Below are positions 27,188 through 36,678 of a DNA stretch of 63,178 nt, in pieces. Origin of the DNA: Kocuria sp. (GTDB taxonomy: Bacteria; Actinomycetota; Actinomycetes; Actinomycetales; Micrococcaceae); NCBI GenBank assembly GCA_030524035.1, contig JAUNHG010000002.1, positions 477,860 through 541,037 on the forward strand, in the 5' to 3' direction. How positions within the stretch are numbered: position 1 is the stretch's first letter; the number at the start of each line of letters is the position of its first letter. A program made the translations under genes and the position numbers. The notes beneath the pieces were generated by a model that searched no databases, was not told where the DNA came from, and was given only the letters and a program-made list of their open reading frames with translations.

Positions 27188-27856
27188 ATGAAACGCGACC
27201 CGGCAGTAGGGCATTCTGCTCTGAACTTGAAAGTTCAAGATCCCAAAGGGCAGAACCTGATGCTGAACCGTGACATTCTCCGGCGAACCTACGGCGCGGT
27301 CAGGGACATCAGCCAATACTTCTACGCTACACTCAATACCAATTTCCTTAACCCCGACATTACCGAAACACCGCTGTCCATCTCCTTCACGGAAAACCAC
27401 GACGGTGCCATAACATTCATCGCTGATCAACTTACCGCCCCAGAACGCACACAGGGAGGTTTCTTGGCCAGCCTGTGGCGCACCAGTCAAGAATCACTCG
27501 ACTCCACCCGCCCCCAAAGGGCCCTGCAGAACACACTTCTCCTTGCTCACGCAGTCACCTTCGCCCTCGAGGTAGGGGAGATCAGAGCACACCCACTGGG
27601 GGATGGTGAACTGGCAGACCTTACGTCACCCACTGATGCCCAACGCTTAAGAATTCCCACCGAAGTAGCCGACGCCCTGTCAGATACCACCATTCAAGCC
27701 ACTTTACGCGAGCTACTATCTCCCCTGGGCGAAGAAGGGGTTGGAGCAATTGTGATGGGCTCAGACCCGCGCGCACCAGAATTGCGCACAGAATGCGTCA
27801 TTCCAGCAACAGATATTTTCGTGGAATTTCAAGCAGGGAAAGAACTTTTATCTTAA
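27188..27856 (+). CDS. Unknown protein, paralog of the converging neighbour
   Basis: This is a 222-residue soluble protein with no signal peptide or membrane span. I do not recognise the family. Its C-terminal 60 residues (from RIPTEVADAL through SDPRAPELRTE to VIPATDIFVEF) align by eye with the end of the product of the converging gene at 27869-28645 (RVPVVMAKMF, RDPLDPEVRQE, VIVPLTEEFHARI). GAGG (27174-27177) is 10 nt from the ATG. The two genes converge with only 12 bp between their stops. A paired or antagonistic role is possible; nothing in the sequence names a function. Confidence 0.65.
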   Translation: MKRDPAVGHSALNLKVQDPKGQNLMLNRDILRRTYGAVRDISQYFYATLNTNFLNPDITETPLSISFTENHDGAITFIADQLTAPERTQGGFLASLWRTSQESLDSTRPQRALQNTLLLAHAVTFALEVGEIRAHPLGDGELADLTSPTDAQRLRIPTEVADALSDTTIQATLRELLSPLGEEGVGAIVMGSDPRAPELRTECVIPATDIFVEFQAGKELLS

Positions 27857-27868
27857 GAACCCATGGAA

Positions 27869-28645
27869 TTAATTTGGTTTTTCTAAACCTGATATTCCAG
27901 TATCGAAAGACTGACGTCTTTCACGCTTTGTCAGAACCGAGCTCAAAGGGGACTCTTCAAAATCTACTTTTGCAAAAAGTGAAAAGAAATCTTCGTGAAT
28001 AATTCTCGCATGAAATTCTTCCGTCAACGGAACAATTACTTCTTGGCGCACTTCAGGATCCAATGGATCGCGAACAATGACTACTGAACGTAATTCTGGG
28101 ATCATTAAAGCAGTCAGCATATTGCGCACGGCATCCACCATTTCGGGTGCCCCGTCGAACATTTTGGCCATCACAACGGGAACTCTGTAGGTTCGGCGAT
28201 TATTCAACACCAGGGTCCCAAAACCATCGCTGTCCGCAGAAGCGCTTACACGGATATCGTCAGCCAGGGCGATCGGGGGAACGAGCTGCACCGTCATAGA
28301 TAACAACTCCGACAGCCAACGCAACATTCGCCTCAGCTCGTCACGATAACGACTCGGCACGGGGGAGAGGAGCTGAACCCATCGAGGCCGTGGGTCGTAT
28401 GCACTCAACTCCAAACGAAAAGCACCAGGGGCCATATTGGTGTATTGAAGGTCAAACTCGGGAAGCACACCGGTGTACCCACGATCCCGCGCAATCAGCG
28501 AACTGGAACGCTGCATCAATTTCACAACACCCGCCCGTGTGATATCTACCACCTGCTGACTAGGGACGAATGGACCATTTTCAGCCTCTAGGCGGACATC
28601 ACCATAAACCTGCGCCAGGATCGCACCACTGCGCGACGGATACAT
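27869..28645 (-). CDS. Unknown protein, paralog of the converging neighbour
   Basis: The product is a 258-residue soluble protein without recognised domains. It is mostly strand and helix alternation, with an Arg-rich segment (SRYRDELRRMLRWL) near the middle. Its C-terminal third resembles that of the protein at 27188-27856, and it continues about 35 residues further into a basic tail. ATG 28645 is preferred because GAGGGG lies about 9 nt upstream. A GTG at 28666 is an alternative. The 264 bp upstream, to the ABC1 kinase gene, hold an inverted repeat (CAAATG at 28760-28765, CATTTG at 28770-28775) that could be an operator, and nothing else I can support. Confidence 0.65.
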   Translation of the reverse strand: MYPSRSGAILAQVYGDVRLEAENGPFVPSQQVVDITRAGVVKLMQRSSSLIARDRGYTGVLPEFDLQYTNMAPGAFRLELSAYDPRPRWVQLLSPVPSRYRDELRRMLRWLSELLSMTVQLVPPIALADDIRVSASADSDGFGTLVLNNRRTYRVPVVMAKMFDGAPEMVDAVRNMLTALMIPELRSVVIVRDPLDPEVRQEVIVPLTEEFHARIIHEDFFSLFAKVDFEESPLSSVLTKRERRQSFDTGISGLEKPN

Positions 28646-28909
28646 CCTTTCTTTCCCCTCGTTCACATACCACCTGAGCCATCAAATATATGGGGGAGCG
28701 CCATACTGAACGAGCCAGCACGCTCCAACGGACCTTAAAAGTGTACTTATAGTAGTGGACAAATGCATTCATTTGACTGAATTTTTACACACCACACATC
28801 ATCACACCATGGACAGGACCTGAGATCACTAGGTTCTTTGTCCCCAATACTGCTTACCGCGCAGAGATCCTGTACACAAACTGATACGAGATCCGCAGTC
28901 TGCAACGGA

Positions 28910-30598
28910 TCAGGTTAAGCGCCGCCTTGCCCGTAAACCCGCCACCAACCGTCGTGTGCGCGGAGCGGCCGTAGATACCGCTAAGTACCCAGATAACACC
29001 CCAACCACCCCAGTGCCACCCACCAAAATCGGCAACCTTAGCTTGGTGAAACGGTCAGCATCAGAGGCCACCACATGGGACAACCCGTTGATTGTGGCGG
29101 CAATGACGGCACCGGCAATCACTTGATGGCCGATTTTCTCTGTCTGATCCAAAAGTGGTTGTAATTCGTCGCCACGCAAGTGGACATCGAACCCACCATG
29201 TTCCAGAACACTTAAGACTCGTCGCATCACATCAGGGGCTTCTGCACCCATCTGCACGGCATCCTGCAGTAGATCCCGCACACGTCCCATCAGAGCTTCC
29301 GGCGAGAGACGTTTGAGGACAAACCGTTGAGCGTAAGGCTGCATCACCGCAACAAGATCAAATTCAGGGTCTAGGCTCGTGCCGATTGCTTCAGCTGTCA
29401 GCACCATGCGGAGGAACAGCGCGGACTGGCGAGGAAGACGCAACCGGTGCCTTCGCAACGTAGCCACCAGGTCGCTCATCAAAGAACCAATCCGCACCTC
29501 AGCCAACGGACGGTTAGCGTAACGGCGCAGCATCGCTTCCACATCGCGCTCAAGCTTGGTGCGGTCCAGGTTCTGCCCTGACGTCTGCGTGAGCGCCAAA
29601 ATGCCGCCCGTAGCACGGCGGACATTGCCCTGAACCACTCCCATCATCAAAGTCACCAGGGAATCTCTGAACTCCTCATTGAGAGTCCCCACCATGCCCA
29701 GGTCAATCATGGCAATCGAGCCATCGGGCTGCACAAAGAGGTTTCCAGGATGCGGATCCGCGTGAAAATACCCGTCTTCAAAAATCATCTTGCACAGGGC
29801 ATCTGTGGCGGTGACCGCCAATTCATGCCGGTTAAGACCAGCGGCGTCCAAAGCACTGTTATCGCTAATCTTCAGCCCCGTCATCCGTTCAGTGGTCAGA
29901 ATTCGAGTGGTTGTGGCCTCCCAAAAAACTTCCGGAATGATGATGGCAGGGTGCGCCGCAAAGTTTTCCCGCATCCGTTCGGTATTGCGTGCCTCCGTGA
30001 GATAGTCCATTTCTTCCCGCATGGACGTCGCAAATTCGTCCACCAGACCAATTAAGTCCTGATACTGGACACCTGGCCAATACCGGGTCAGCAGAACAGC
30101 TAACTCACGCAAAATCTCCAGATCACGATTCACCTCATCAACGATGTTCGGGCGCCTGATCTTGACCACGACGTCCACACCACGGAAACGCGCCAAATGT
30201 GCTTGGCCGATAGACCCGGTAGCCAACGGCGCAGGATCAATGTGCTGCAGGATCTCTTCCGCACCGCTTTCGGGATGTTCTGCCAACATCTCACGAATCA
30301 CATCGGGCGGGATGGGCGGGGTGTTGTCCTGTAACTGAGCCAATTCCCGAGCATAAGCCTGTGGCAGCAAATCAGGACGAGTAGAAGCCAACTGACCAAG
30401 CTTGACGAACGTTGGACCTAACTCTTCCAGGGCCAACCTCAAATGCTCCGGCTGAGGCTGGATTTTCTGGGGGTCAATCAGCCGAACCTTGGCGAGGGAA
30501 GAGCGCCATTCCGGTTTCAACCCACCGAGGACAAATCCAAAACCGTGTTTGGAGAGCACTTCAAGGATCTGGAGTAGTCGTTCTCGCCGGGAGATCAT
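28910..30598 (-). CDS. ABC1/UbiB-family atypical kinase-like protein
   Basis: The 562-residue protein belongs to the AarF/ABC1 (UbiB) family of atypical kinase-like ATPases linked to isoprenoid-lipid metabolism. The KxGQ motif is seen in TFVKLGQLASTRPDLLP. The Ala-rich loop equivalent is ATGSIGQAHLARF. A Lys in VVVKIRRPN and the catalytic loop YFHADPHPGNLF with the metal site IDLGMVG follow. Two hydrophobic spans near residues 490-540 probably anchor it in the membrane, as in UbiB. It is probably co-transcribed with the HIRAN-like gene upstream (62 bp away). Substrate is unknown; a menaquinone-related role is the usual inference in actinobacteria. Confidence 0.88.
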   Translation of the reverse strand: MISRRERLLQILEVLSKHGFGFVLGGLKPEWRSSLAKVRLIDPQKIQPQPEHLRLALEELGPTFVKLGQLASTRPDLLPQAYARELAQLQDNTPPIPPDVIREMLAEHPESGAEEILQHIDPAPLATGSIGQAHLARFRGVDVVVKIRRPNIVDEVNRDLEILRELAVLLTRYWPGVQYQDLIGLVDEFATSMREEMDYLTEARNTERMRENFAAHPAIIIPEVFWEATTTRILTTERMTGLKISDNSALDAAGLNRHELAVTATDALCKMIFEDGYFHADPHPGNLFVQPDGSIAMIDLGMVGTLNEEFRDSLVTLMMGVVQGNVRRATGGILALTQTSGQNLDRTKLERDVEAMLRRYANRPLAEVRIGSLMSDLVATLRRHRLRLPRQSALFLRMVLTAEAIGTSLDPEFDLVAVMQPYAQRFVLKRLSPEALMGRVRDLLQDAVQMGAEAPDVMRRVLSVLEHGGFDVHLRGDELQPLLDQTEKIGHQVIAGAVIAATINGLSHVVASDADRFTKLRLPILVGGTGVVGVLSGYLAVSTAAPRTRRLVAGLRARRRLT

Positions 30599-30659
30599 CC
30601 GTCTAGGGTCATCATCTCTGCCTCGACGAATGAACTACCCCATGTTGACCCGGGGCAAC

Positions 30660-31835
30660 TCATGCGTCGGAAGCGATCGGAGGTTCTAGTTCTTCTTCTT
30701 TGTGTCTACTGCCAAGCAGCGGCCCAAACAGTGACCTCAGATACAGTGCCATGCCACCCGCAGCAGCAGCAACAATCAAGGCCAGAATACTTATCAATGG
30801 TTCCCGTCCCAGGAAAACAAGACCAACCACCAGCAGCAGGGCACTGATACCGGCCAAAACCCATAACGTGATGCGGCTGCGCTGTGACCAGTCGCCCTGT
30901 CCGGGTAGAGCGGGAGAAACACCGGTATCAGACCGGGTTCGGGTTTTGTGTCCGGCTGGGTTCAGGGTTTTACGCCACTTCTTAGCGTGGCGTTCGGCCT
31001 CGGTCGGCACGTACGCATCAGGGACCTCATAGCTATCAGCTTCCGGCACAAGCTCGTCGCCCACACGTGGTAAATCCCTGTACCAACTAGCTTCGATGGC
31101 GTCTGGACGCGCTGCCTGAACGGTCAAGGACACCTCATACGCAGAACCCCGGATTGTTCCCCAGGCCGCAGTCAACAGGTTGTGGTCAAAAGCGTGTCGA
31201 ATCACAGGGATGAACTGTTCGGATAACTGGGTAGAGAAACGACCCACCACCTGGCGCTCGTGCAGAACTTCAACGCGTTCCACATATTCACCTTGAGCCG
31301 TAGAGATTTGATTGACTTCCAGGGTCAAGAACAAGCGAGCCTCACCAGATTCCGGAAGGACCGCGTGCAGGTAGTCCGCATGCGCCTGTTCATCCAACAC
31401 CTTGATGGACGGTCCCTGGGGTAACACCGTGGAACGTCGAGGGGCGGAATTGGTGGAAAACAGCAGGGCAGGTGGCGCGATCTGGATCCGAGTGGCTGCC
31501 TGTAGCTGCGCGACACCGTCGGAATCTACAAGGGAAGCTTTGATGATCACCGGAACAGTGGGACGCAGACCGGAGGCAACCACGCGCGTCACAGCATGCC
31601 AGTAGCGCGCAGCGTCTTCCTTCGCTAAATGCCCTACCTGATTTTGTCCAACGCGCACCGTGATTGACCGAGGATCAAAAGGATTATCTGGTTCCGGCAC
31701 CAATTCCGCCGTACCGGTGAAAGTTTCCTCCGGCCCATAGGACAACGTCCCGAAAACACGCAAGATCTCAGCGTCATAGAAGTTCTCCGTGACAACTTCC
31801 ACAGAACCGCGGTCATTGAGTGCGTAGGTGGTCAT
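30660..31835 (-). CDS. HIRAN-like domain membrane protein
   Basis: This is a 391-residue protein. An early segment PDNPFDPRSITVRVGQNQVGHL resembles the HIRAN domain (DNPxDPxAVxV followed by VGYL), a beta-barrel otherwise found in DNA-repair ATPases. The middle is soluble and strand-rich. A Lys/Arg-rich stretch (ERHAKKWRKTLNPAGHKTR) precedes two C-terminal membrane helices (VLAGISALLLVVGLVFLG and ILALIVAAAAGGMALYL). The start at ATG 31835 is chosen because GGGAG lies just upstream; the frame also stays open to 31892. Function is unknown. The 184 bp between this gene and glgC hold nothing I can identify. Confidence 0.6.
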   Translation of the reverse strand: MTTYALNDRGSVEVVTENFYDAEILRVFGTLSYGPEETFTGTAELVPEPDNPFDPRSITVRVGQNQVGHLAKEDAARYWHAVTRVVASGLRPTVPVIIKASLVDSDGVAQLQAATRIQIAPPALLFSTNSAPRRSTVLPQGPSIKVLDEQAHADYLHAVLPESGEARLFLTLEVNQISTAQGEYVERVEVLHERQVVGRFSTQLSEQFIPVIRHAFDHNLLTAAWGTIRGSAYEVSLTVQAARPDAIEASWYRDLPRVGDELVPEADSYEVPDAYVPTEAERHAKKWRKTLNPAGHKTRTRSDTGVSPALPGQGDWSQRSRITLWVLAGISALLLVVGLVFLGREPLISILALIVAAAAGGMALYLRSLFGPLLGSRHKEEELEPPIASDA

Positions 31836-32019
31836 CGTCTCCCTTACGGCCTGAAGATCCAGTGATACCTGGGATGGGAAAGCGTGGCTCACCGGCTGAT
31901 TCCGTCGTGCTTACGCCGAAACCACCGGGTATGCACAAGTCTTTCACGAATCCATGCATGCGGTGGGGATTGGTCTTGTGTGCCAACCGCCCGAGGGCAC
32001 CCAAGGCTCAGGCCAACCA

Positions 32020-33255
32020 TCAAAACCTGTAGTTCTTCGGAATCACAGTAATCCCGGACTCGGTCACGTGCAGTCCACGCTGGCGATCTTTTTCCGGGTC
32101 AACCCCCACCCGAACGCCAGGGGGAACTTCCACATATTTATCTACGATGCACTGTTCCACTACGGCATCCTCATGAACAAAGACGTTAGGCATCACAACG
32201 GATTTATCCACCCGCGCATGGTTGCTCACCACAACATTGGGGGATAGCACGGATTCTTGGACCCTACCGCCAGCAACAATCACTCCGGGGGACAGAATCG
32301 AATCCGTGGCCACACCCCCCTCTTGATATGGACCGCGCACCAACTTGGCCGGGGGCGCCATCACTTGGTGGGTGTATAGCGGCCACGCGGTGTTGTACAG
32401 ATTGAATACCGGCATGGGGCGCAGTAAATCCATATGGGAGTCGTAGTAAGAATCCAACGTACCGACGTCGCGCCAGTATTGGCGGTCTCGGTCCGTTGCA
32501 CCTGGCACTTCATTACGGGCGAAGTCGTACACCGCGGCTTCACCCCGCTGCGCGAAGTACGGCATGATGTCCCCACCCATGTCATGGCTGGTGTCATCGC
32601 GTGTGTCATCTTGCCTCAGTGCCTCCACTAAGGCATCCGTGTGGAACACATAATTGCCCATGGACGCCAAAAACTGAGTGGGGTCATCCTCCAAAGGGCA
32701 TGTGCTCTCCGGCTTTTCCACAAACCGCGTGATCTTCGTAGAGTCATGAGGATCGGTTTCAATCACGCCGAACGAGTTGACAAGCTCCATGGGCTGCCGC
32801 ACCCCGGCAACAGTGGCTTGGGCCCCGGATGCCAGGTGAAAGTCAACCATTTGTGAGAAATCCATGCGGTACACGTGGTCCGCACCCACCACCACCACAA
32901 TGTCCGGTTTGGCATCGTCAATCAGATTCATGGATTGGAAAATCGCATTGGCGGAACCTAAAAACCAGTCCTTACCATGGCGCTGCTGCGCCGGTACGGA
33001 CGCAATGTAGTTACCCAATAAAGTGGATAACCGCCAGGTCTCAGACAAGTGACGGTCTAGGGAGTGCGACTTGTACTGGGTGAGCACCACGATTTGCAAG
33101 TAACGGGAATTGACCAGGTTTGACAACGCAAAATCAATCAACCGGTAAGTTCCGCCGAAGGGAACAGCTGGCTTAGCACGATCTTCCGTCAACGGCATCA
33201 GGCGTTTGCCCTCTCCACCGGCCAGAACAATCGCAAGCACTTTTTCGCGCGCCAT
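32020..33255 (-). CDS. glgC: Glucose-1-phosphate adenylyltransferase
   Basis: This enzyme makes ADP-glucose from ATP and glucose-1-phosphate for glycogen (and, in actinobacteria, maltose-1-phosphate) synthesis. It has 411 residues, the normal length. The pyrophosphorylase signature is intact: [52 protein letters not shown] and [12 protein letters not shown]. The C-terminal half is a left-handed beta-helix of hexapeptide-like repeats ([19 protein letters not shown]). GAGAGG precedes ATG 33255. It is divergent from glgA across 215 bp of apparently regulatory DNA. Confidence 0.96.
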   Translation of the reverse strand: MAREKVLAIVLAGGEGKRLMPLTEDRAKPAVPFGGTYRLIDFALSNLVNSRYLQIVVLTQYKSHSLDRHLSETWRLSTLLGNYIASVPAQQRHGKDWFLGSANAIFQSMNLIDDAKPDIVVVVGADHVYRMDFSQMVDFHLASGAQATVAGVRQPMELVNSFGVIETDPHDSTKITRFVEKPESTCPLEDDPTQFLASMGNYVFHTDALVEALRQDDTRDDTSHDMGGDIMPYFAQRGEAAVYDFARNEVPGATDRDRQYWRDVGTLDSYYDSHMDLLRPMPVFNLYNTAWPLYTHQVMAPPAKLVRGPYQEGGVATDSILSPGVIVAGGRVQESVLSPNVVVSNHARVDKSVVMPNVFVHEDAVVEQCIVDKYVEVPPGVRVGVDPEKDRQRGLHVTESGITVIPKNYRF

Positions 33256-33470
33256 GGTGTTTACCTCTCAGGACGTCGTCGTCATGGTCCCCGGGACAAA
33301 CCCGGTGCAGCTCCTGTTCTACCAGGCAACCGCTGCTCCGAGCACCACTCAACCGTGAATCGGATCATGTGGGAAGCCCAATGCAGCAAATTGCGACAAA
33401 CAATGGCAGGTTGCGCGTCGAAATTCACATAATGTGGGGCTTGGGCCTCATCGAATGTAGTCTCGGTCAC

Positions 33471-34673
33471 GTGCGTATCGACATCGTGTCCAAAGAGTTC
33501 CCGCCCGCCATCTACGGTGGAGCCGGCGTGCATGTGGCTGAGCTTTCCCGTGTTCTGGCTCCACTAGTTGAACTCAATGTCCGCTGTTTTGGTGAACCTC
33601 GTGAACCAGATTTTCACGGTGCCCGCGTCCAGGCCTATCAAGTACCCGCCGAGCTCGTCGGCCAAAACCCCACCGTTGAAACCTTGGGAACTGACCTGGC
33701 CATGATCAACGACATTGGGGGAGCGGACCTGGTCCATTCCCACACCTGGTACGCCAATATGGCAGGTCATATAGCGTCTTTAATGCACGGTATTCCCCAT
33801 GTGATCTCGGCACATTCACTGGAACCACTGCGCCCGTGGAAAGCTGAACAACTAGGCGGCGGGTATGCCGTGTCGTCGTTTGTGGAACAAACCGCCTACC
33901 TCAACGCCGCTGCCGTGATCGCGGTATCTGATGGCATGCGCCAGGACATTATGCGGTGTTATCCGCAGATTGACCCGCACAAGGTTCAGGTGGTGCATAA
34001 CGGTATTGATGTCAGCCAATGGAATCGGGACAAGAATACTGACGTTCTGGAGCGATTTGGCATCGACCCCGCACGCCCGTCAGTGGTGTTTGTGGGACGG
34101 GTGACCCGGCAAAAGGGAGTCCCGTTCCTGTTGCGCGCGGCCCAGCAGTTACCCCCGGAAGTACAACTGGTGCTGTGCGCCGGTGCTGCTGACACTCCCG
34201 AATTGGCCGCCGAAGTCAGCGGGCTCATTGACGAACTCAAGGCAACCCGCGACGGTGTGGTACTGATCGAACAAATGCTCCCGCGTCGGGAGGTCATTCA
34301 AATCCTTTCCCATGCCACCGCCTTCGCCTGCCCCTCGGTGTATGAGCCGTTGGGAATCGTGAACCTGGAAGCCATGGCGTGTGGTGCAGCCGTGGTAGCC
34401 ACCGCTACCGGCGGTATACCGGAAGTGGTGGTGGATGGCGACACAGGTCGACTAGTACAAATCGAACAAGTGGACGATGGGTCCGGCACCCCGCTGGATC
34501 CCGACAGGTTTGTGACGGATTTCGCGGCAGCGCTGACCGAAGTGGTCTCTGATCCGGAGCGGGCAAGCGCCATGGGTGCGGCCGGTCGGGCACGAGCCGA
34601 AGAACACTTCTCGTGGCAGGCGATTGCTGAGCGTACCCTGGAGGTCTACCGTTCGGTTCTTCCCGCGAGCTGA
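33471..34673 (+). CDS. glgA: Glycogen synthase / ADP-glucose-dependent alpha-glucosyltransferase (GT4)
   Basis: This is an actinobacterial-type GlgA of the GT4 family, 400 residues long. It uses ADP-glucose to extend glycogen or to form maltose-1-phosphate. The N-terminus reads RIDIVSKEFPPAIYGGAGVHV, the usual start of this group, so GTG 33471 is chosen although the frame is open back to 33369. Other motifs are DLVHSHTWYA, VQVVHNGIDVSQW, VVFVGRVTRQKGVPFL and PSVYEPLGIVNLEAMACGAAVVAT with the two conserved glutamates. It pairs with the divergent glgC. A 7-bp inverted repeat (GCTGAGC/GCTCAGC, about 34688-34734) follows the gene and is followed by a short T run. Confidence 0.93.
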   Translation: MRIDIVSKEFPPAIYGGAGVHVAELSRVLAPLVELNVRCFGEPREPDFHGARVQAYQVPAELVGQNPTVETLGTDLAMINDIGGADLVHSHTWYANMAGHIASLMHGIPHVISAHSLEPLRPWKAEQLGGGYAVSSFVEQTAYLNAAAVIAVSDGMRQDIMRCYPQIDPHKVQVVHNGIDVSQWNRDKNTDVLERFGIDPARPSVVFVGRVTRQKGVPFLLRAAQQLPPEVQLVLCAGAADTPELAAEVSGLIDELKATRDGVVLIEQMLPRREVIQILSHATAFACPSVYEPLGIVNLEAMACGAAVVATATGGIPEVVVDGDTGRLVQIEQVDDGSGTPLDPDRFVTDFAAALTEVVSDPERASAMGAAGRARAEEHFSWQAIAERTLEVYRSVLPAS

Positions 34674-34779
34674 CGACCTGGCGTAGGGGCTGAGCGGCGA
34701 TGCTGATGTGCTAGAGTCGTCGTCGTTGCTCAGCGGCTTTTGAGGGGTTTCGCTCCTTTGGTGGCAGCTGAAGTCACCT

Positions 34780-34865
34780 GCGCGGGTGGCGGAATAGGCA
34801 GACGCGCTAGCTTGAGGTGCTAGTCCTCGCATAAGAGGGTGGGGGTTCAAGTCCCCCTCCGCGCA
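34780..34865 (+). tRNA. tRNA-Leu (anticodon GAG)
   Basis: The 86-nt class II tRNA folds with acceptor stem GCGCGGG/TCCGCGC (G7 pairs U66) and discriminator A at 34865. The anticodon stem is CTAGC/GCTAG with loop TTGAGGT, giving anticodon GAG at 34814-34816 for CUC/CUU. A long variable arm (CCTCGCATAAGAGG) and T arm GGGGGTTCAAGTCCCCC follow. CCA is not encoded. The 219 bp after it, to the DsbA-family gene, contain no supported feature. Confidence 0.95.
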
Positions 34866-35084
34866 CAGTGTGTGACGTCTCATGACATGTGAAATCCCCA
34901 GATCTTGAGGGTTAAGGGTCACAGGTGGTGAGACGCCACCGCCCCTGGGTTTGCCCAGGACTGCCTCTGAAATGCACGATGCATCATTTCGCAGCAACTG
35001 AGACGGCTTAGTTCCGCTCCAAGAAATTCCTCCGCACTCAGGTAACGCCACAGCTTGCGCATAGGCGATACCTGAGCAAGAAGA

Positions 35085-35720
35085 CTAGACCTCGGCGAGG
35101 TGCTGGTCGAGTGCTTTGGTGAGGTTGAGTGCTGTGGAGGCTGCCCCGCCGAGACGATAGTTTCCAGTTTCTGTGTGTAGTAGCAGGGTCGGATAAGAGT
35201 CGATATTGAGCTGGCGTACATCGCGGAACTGGCGTTCCGCTTCCATACGGCTGGCAGGGTTGAGGTAATCAGTCTCGGCCATATCGGGGTCGAGGCCCAA
35301 ATTGGCGGCAATATTGCGATATACCCCCACGTCAGCCAAATCACTGCCATCAACGTACCAGGCCTGCTGAATGGCACCGACTATCTCAAGCTGGCGTTGC
35401 GGTGCCTGCTTTCGAAGTGCAACCAGTCCGGTCGCAGGATCGGTAGAATCCATCACTCTGGTGCCCTCAGTGAGAACGCGCTGGTAGGCATCACCGAAGG
35501 TGACGCCGGTGAGCTTGGTGATTCGTTCATTGGCACCGGGAATATGCGGGAAAGCCCCGATGGGTTGGGCTTGAGGTCCAGTGAAGAGACCCCCTGAGAG
35601 AATACGCAGATCGATACGATTAGCGTTCTGCTCGGTAAACTTGCGCAAGCTGGGGCCAAAGCCATAGCACCATCCGCAGTAGGCATCGAAAGCACATGTG
35701 ATTTGGACTGGGGTATTCAT
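35085..35720 (-). CDS. DsbA-family thiol oxidoreductase-like protein
   Basis: The 211-residue protein has a thioredoxin fold with helical insert. The active-site pair is C15-G-W-C18 in AFDAYCGWCYGFGP, and the cis-Pro loop is SYPTLLLHTETG. It resembles predicted cytoplasmic protein-disulfide isomerases of the DsbA/FrnE type; no signal peptide is present. ATG 35720 is chosen for the GGAG just upstream and the family-like N-terminus, although the frame stays open to 35882. Divergently, 27 bp upstream, lies the remnant of an AraC-type regulator. That suggests the gene arrived or was once regulated as a DsbA-AraC pair. It is the only intact-looking gene between tRNA-Leu and mpa. Confidence 0.85.
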   Translation of the reverse strand: MNTPVQITCAFDAYCGWCYGFGPSLRKFTEQNANRIDLRILSGGLFTGPQAQPIGAFPHIPGANERITKLTGVTFGDAYQRVLTEGTRVMDSTDPATGLVALRKQAPQRQLEIVGAIQQAWYVDGSDLADVGVYRNIAANLGLDPDMAETDYLNPASRMEAERQFRDVRQLNIDSYPTLLLHTETGNYRLGGAASTALNLTKALDQHLAEV

Positions 35721-35747
35721 GGGAGCTCCCGTCTGTTGTAGTGGCAG

Positions 35748-35915
35748 ATGATTGATCGTGCCCTCGCACGTTACCGAAACCCGACAACGCTCATCGCTAC
35801 CCAGCTTGGCTTCCCGGACGCCAGCAACTTCATCAAGTACTTCGCCCGTCGCGTCGATGTCACGCCGACCGTCTTCAGACAACAGTTTCGCTCAGGGACC
35901 ACCCTCCATGCTTGA
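35748..35915 (+). pseudogene. Remnant of an AraC-family transcription regulator (C-terminal HTH)
   Basis: A 55-codon frame encodes ALARYRNPTTLIATQLGFPD followed by ASNFIKYFARRVDVTPTVFR. This is the second helix-turn-helix of AraC/XylS regulators, including the hallmark GFxDxSNFxKxFxRxxGxTPxxFR. An in-frame stop lies immediately upstream (35739-35741), and the ligand domain and first helix-turn-helix are absent. It is divergent from the DsbA-family gene. Confidence 0.75.
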
Positions 35916-36079
35916 TGACGTTCGCCCTGCGGCAAGACGAACCTTTAGCCAAGGAGCGCCGACGATGGTGGGCGGTGTCCGATATTCACTAAAGGCAGAC
36001 GCTAAAGAACCTGGTTTGGAATGGGAATGTATCCGTAATTTTGATGTCATTAAGGTCATGAATGAGGATCGAGCAGTAA

Positions 36080-36277
36080 GGCCCTCCTCCTGACCTTAAA
36101 CGAGCGATCACTGAGGGTGACTTAGTCTTCACCCACTCCGAACTTGTTCTGACGCCGGGTCAGCCAGGTCGGGCCCTTGCTGATATTTTCCGCCCCGAGA
36201 ACGACAAAGTTGTTGAGCACCGGGACGTCATTCAAGATGTCCCTACCGAGTCCGCTAATGACAATGGCATATTCTAA
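36080..36277 (+). pseudogene. Remnant of an NTF2/SnoaL-like protein (C-terminal half)
   Basis: After a stop at 36077-36079 the frame reads PDLKRAITEGDLVFTHSELV, then ALADIFRPENDKVVEHRDVI and PTESANDNGIF before TAA (36275-36277). This is the C-terminal half of the YesE/SnoaL-like NTF2 family, where the usual text is ADIFR..GKIVEHWDV.Q.VPE.SANDN.MF. The N-terminal half, with the active-pocket residues, is missing. No start codon or ribosome site fits, so it is a decayed fragment. The 164 bp between the AraC remnant and this one carry no recognisable sequence. Confidence 0.72.
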
Positions 36278-36678
36278 CCCACGGGCCTGACATACGGCGC
36301 ACCCCCTTGGAGTTGTTACCCAAAGGTCTCGTATTCCACTTAACTATCATGTTTAGCGTTGGTGATTGTTCACAGTTGAGGGTGTAACGCAGCTCTGAAT
36401 TCATCGGTGCCCAGTAGAGACTGAGACTTGGCATGTAACGAACCAGTTTCCTGAACCTCAAGACGGTACCGCACAAGCACTCCAGGCACCCGTTGATCGA
36501 GCCAGGGTGAATCGAAGAACACCAACACATCAGCGGCCCTGCCCTTCAGCGCCCGCCGTCATGTGCCACCACACCAGCCCCCTATACCACCACCCATCAC
36601 GAGTCACACGTGGCTCCCTGTTGTCGATTTGACCTGCATAAGACATTTTCCCAAAAGAAAAGATAAACTTGCCCCATC
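36278..36678. other. Non-genic stretch with possible minus-strand coding remnant
   Basis: No complete gene is supported. On the minus strand, 36370-36528 is open for 52 codons from a GTG and reads like protein (VLVFFDSPWLDQRVPGVLVR, ending FRAALHPQL). It lacks a ribosome site, and upstream sequence continues in another frame, which suggests a frameshifted remnant of an unknown gene. From about 36640 the DNA becomes clearly A+T richer than the surroundings. Confidence 0.35.

Noticed and set aside
28890-28911. Inverted repeat GATCCG/CGGATC at the end of the ABC1 kinase gene
   Set aside because: The stem is only 6 bp, the loop is 10 nt, and there is no T tract on the minus strand.
34452-35051. 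199-codon minus-strand open frame across glgA and tRNA-Leu
   Set aside because: It is antisense to glgA and contains the typical spurious translation of a tRNA-Leu antisense strand. No ribosome site.
35752-36093. 113-codon plus-strand frame covering the AraC remnant region
   Set aside because: The first half is a Ser/Arg-rich shadow of the AraC frame. The second half looks protein-like but matches nothing I know, so I do not call it a gene.
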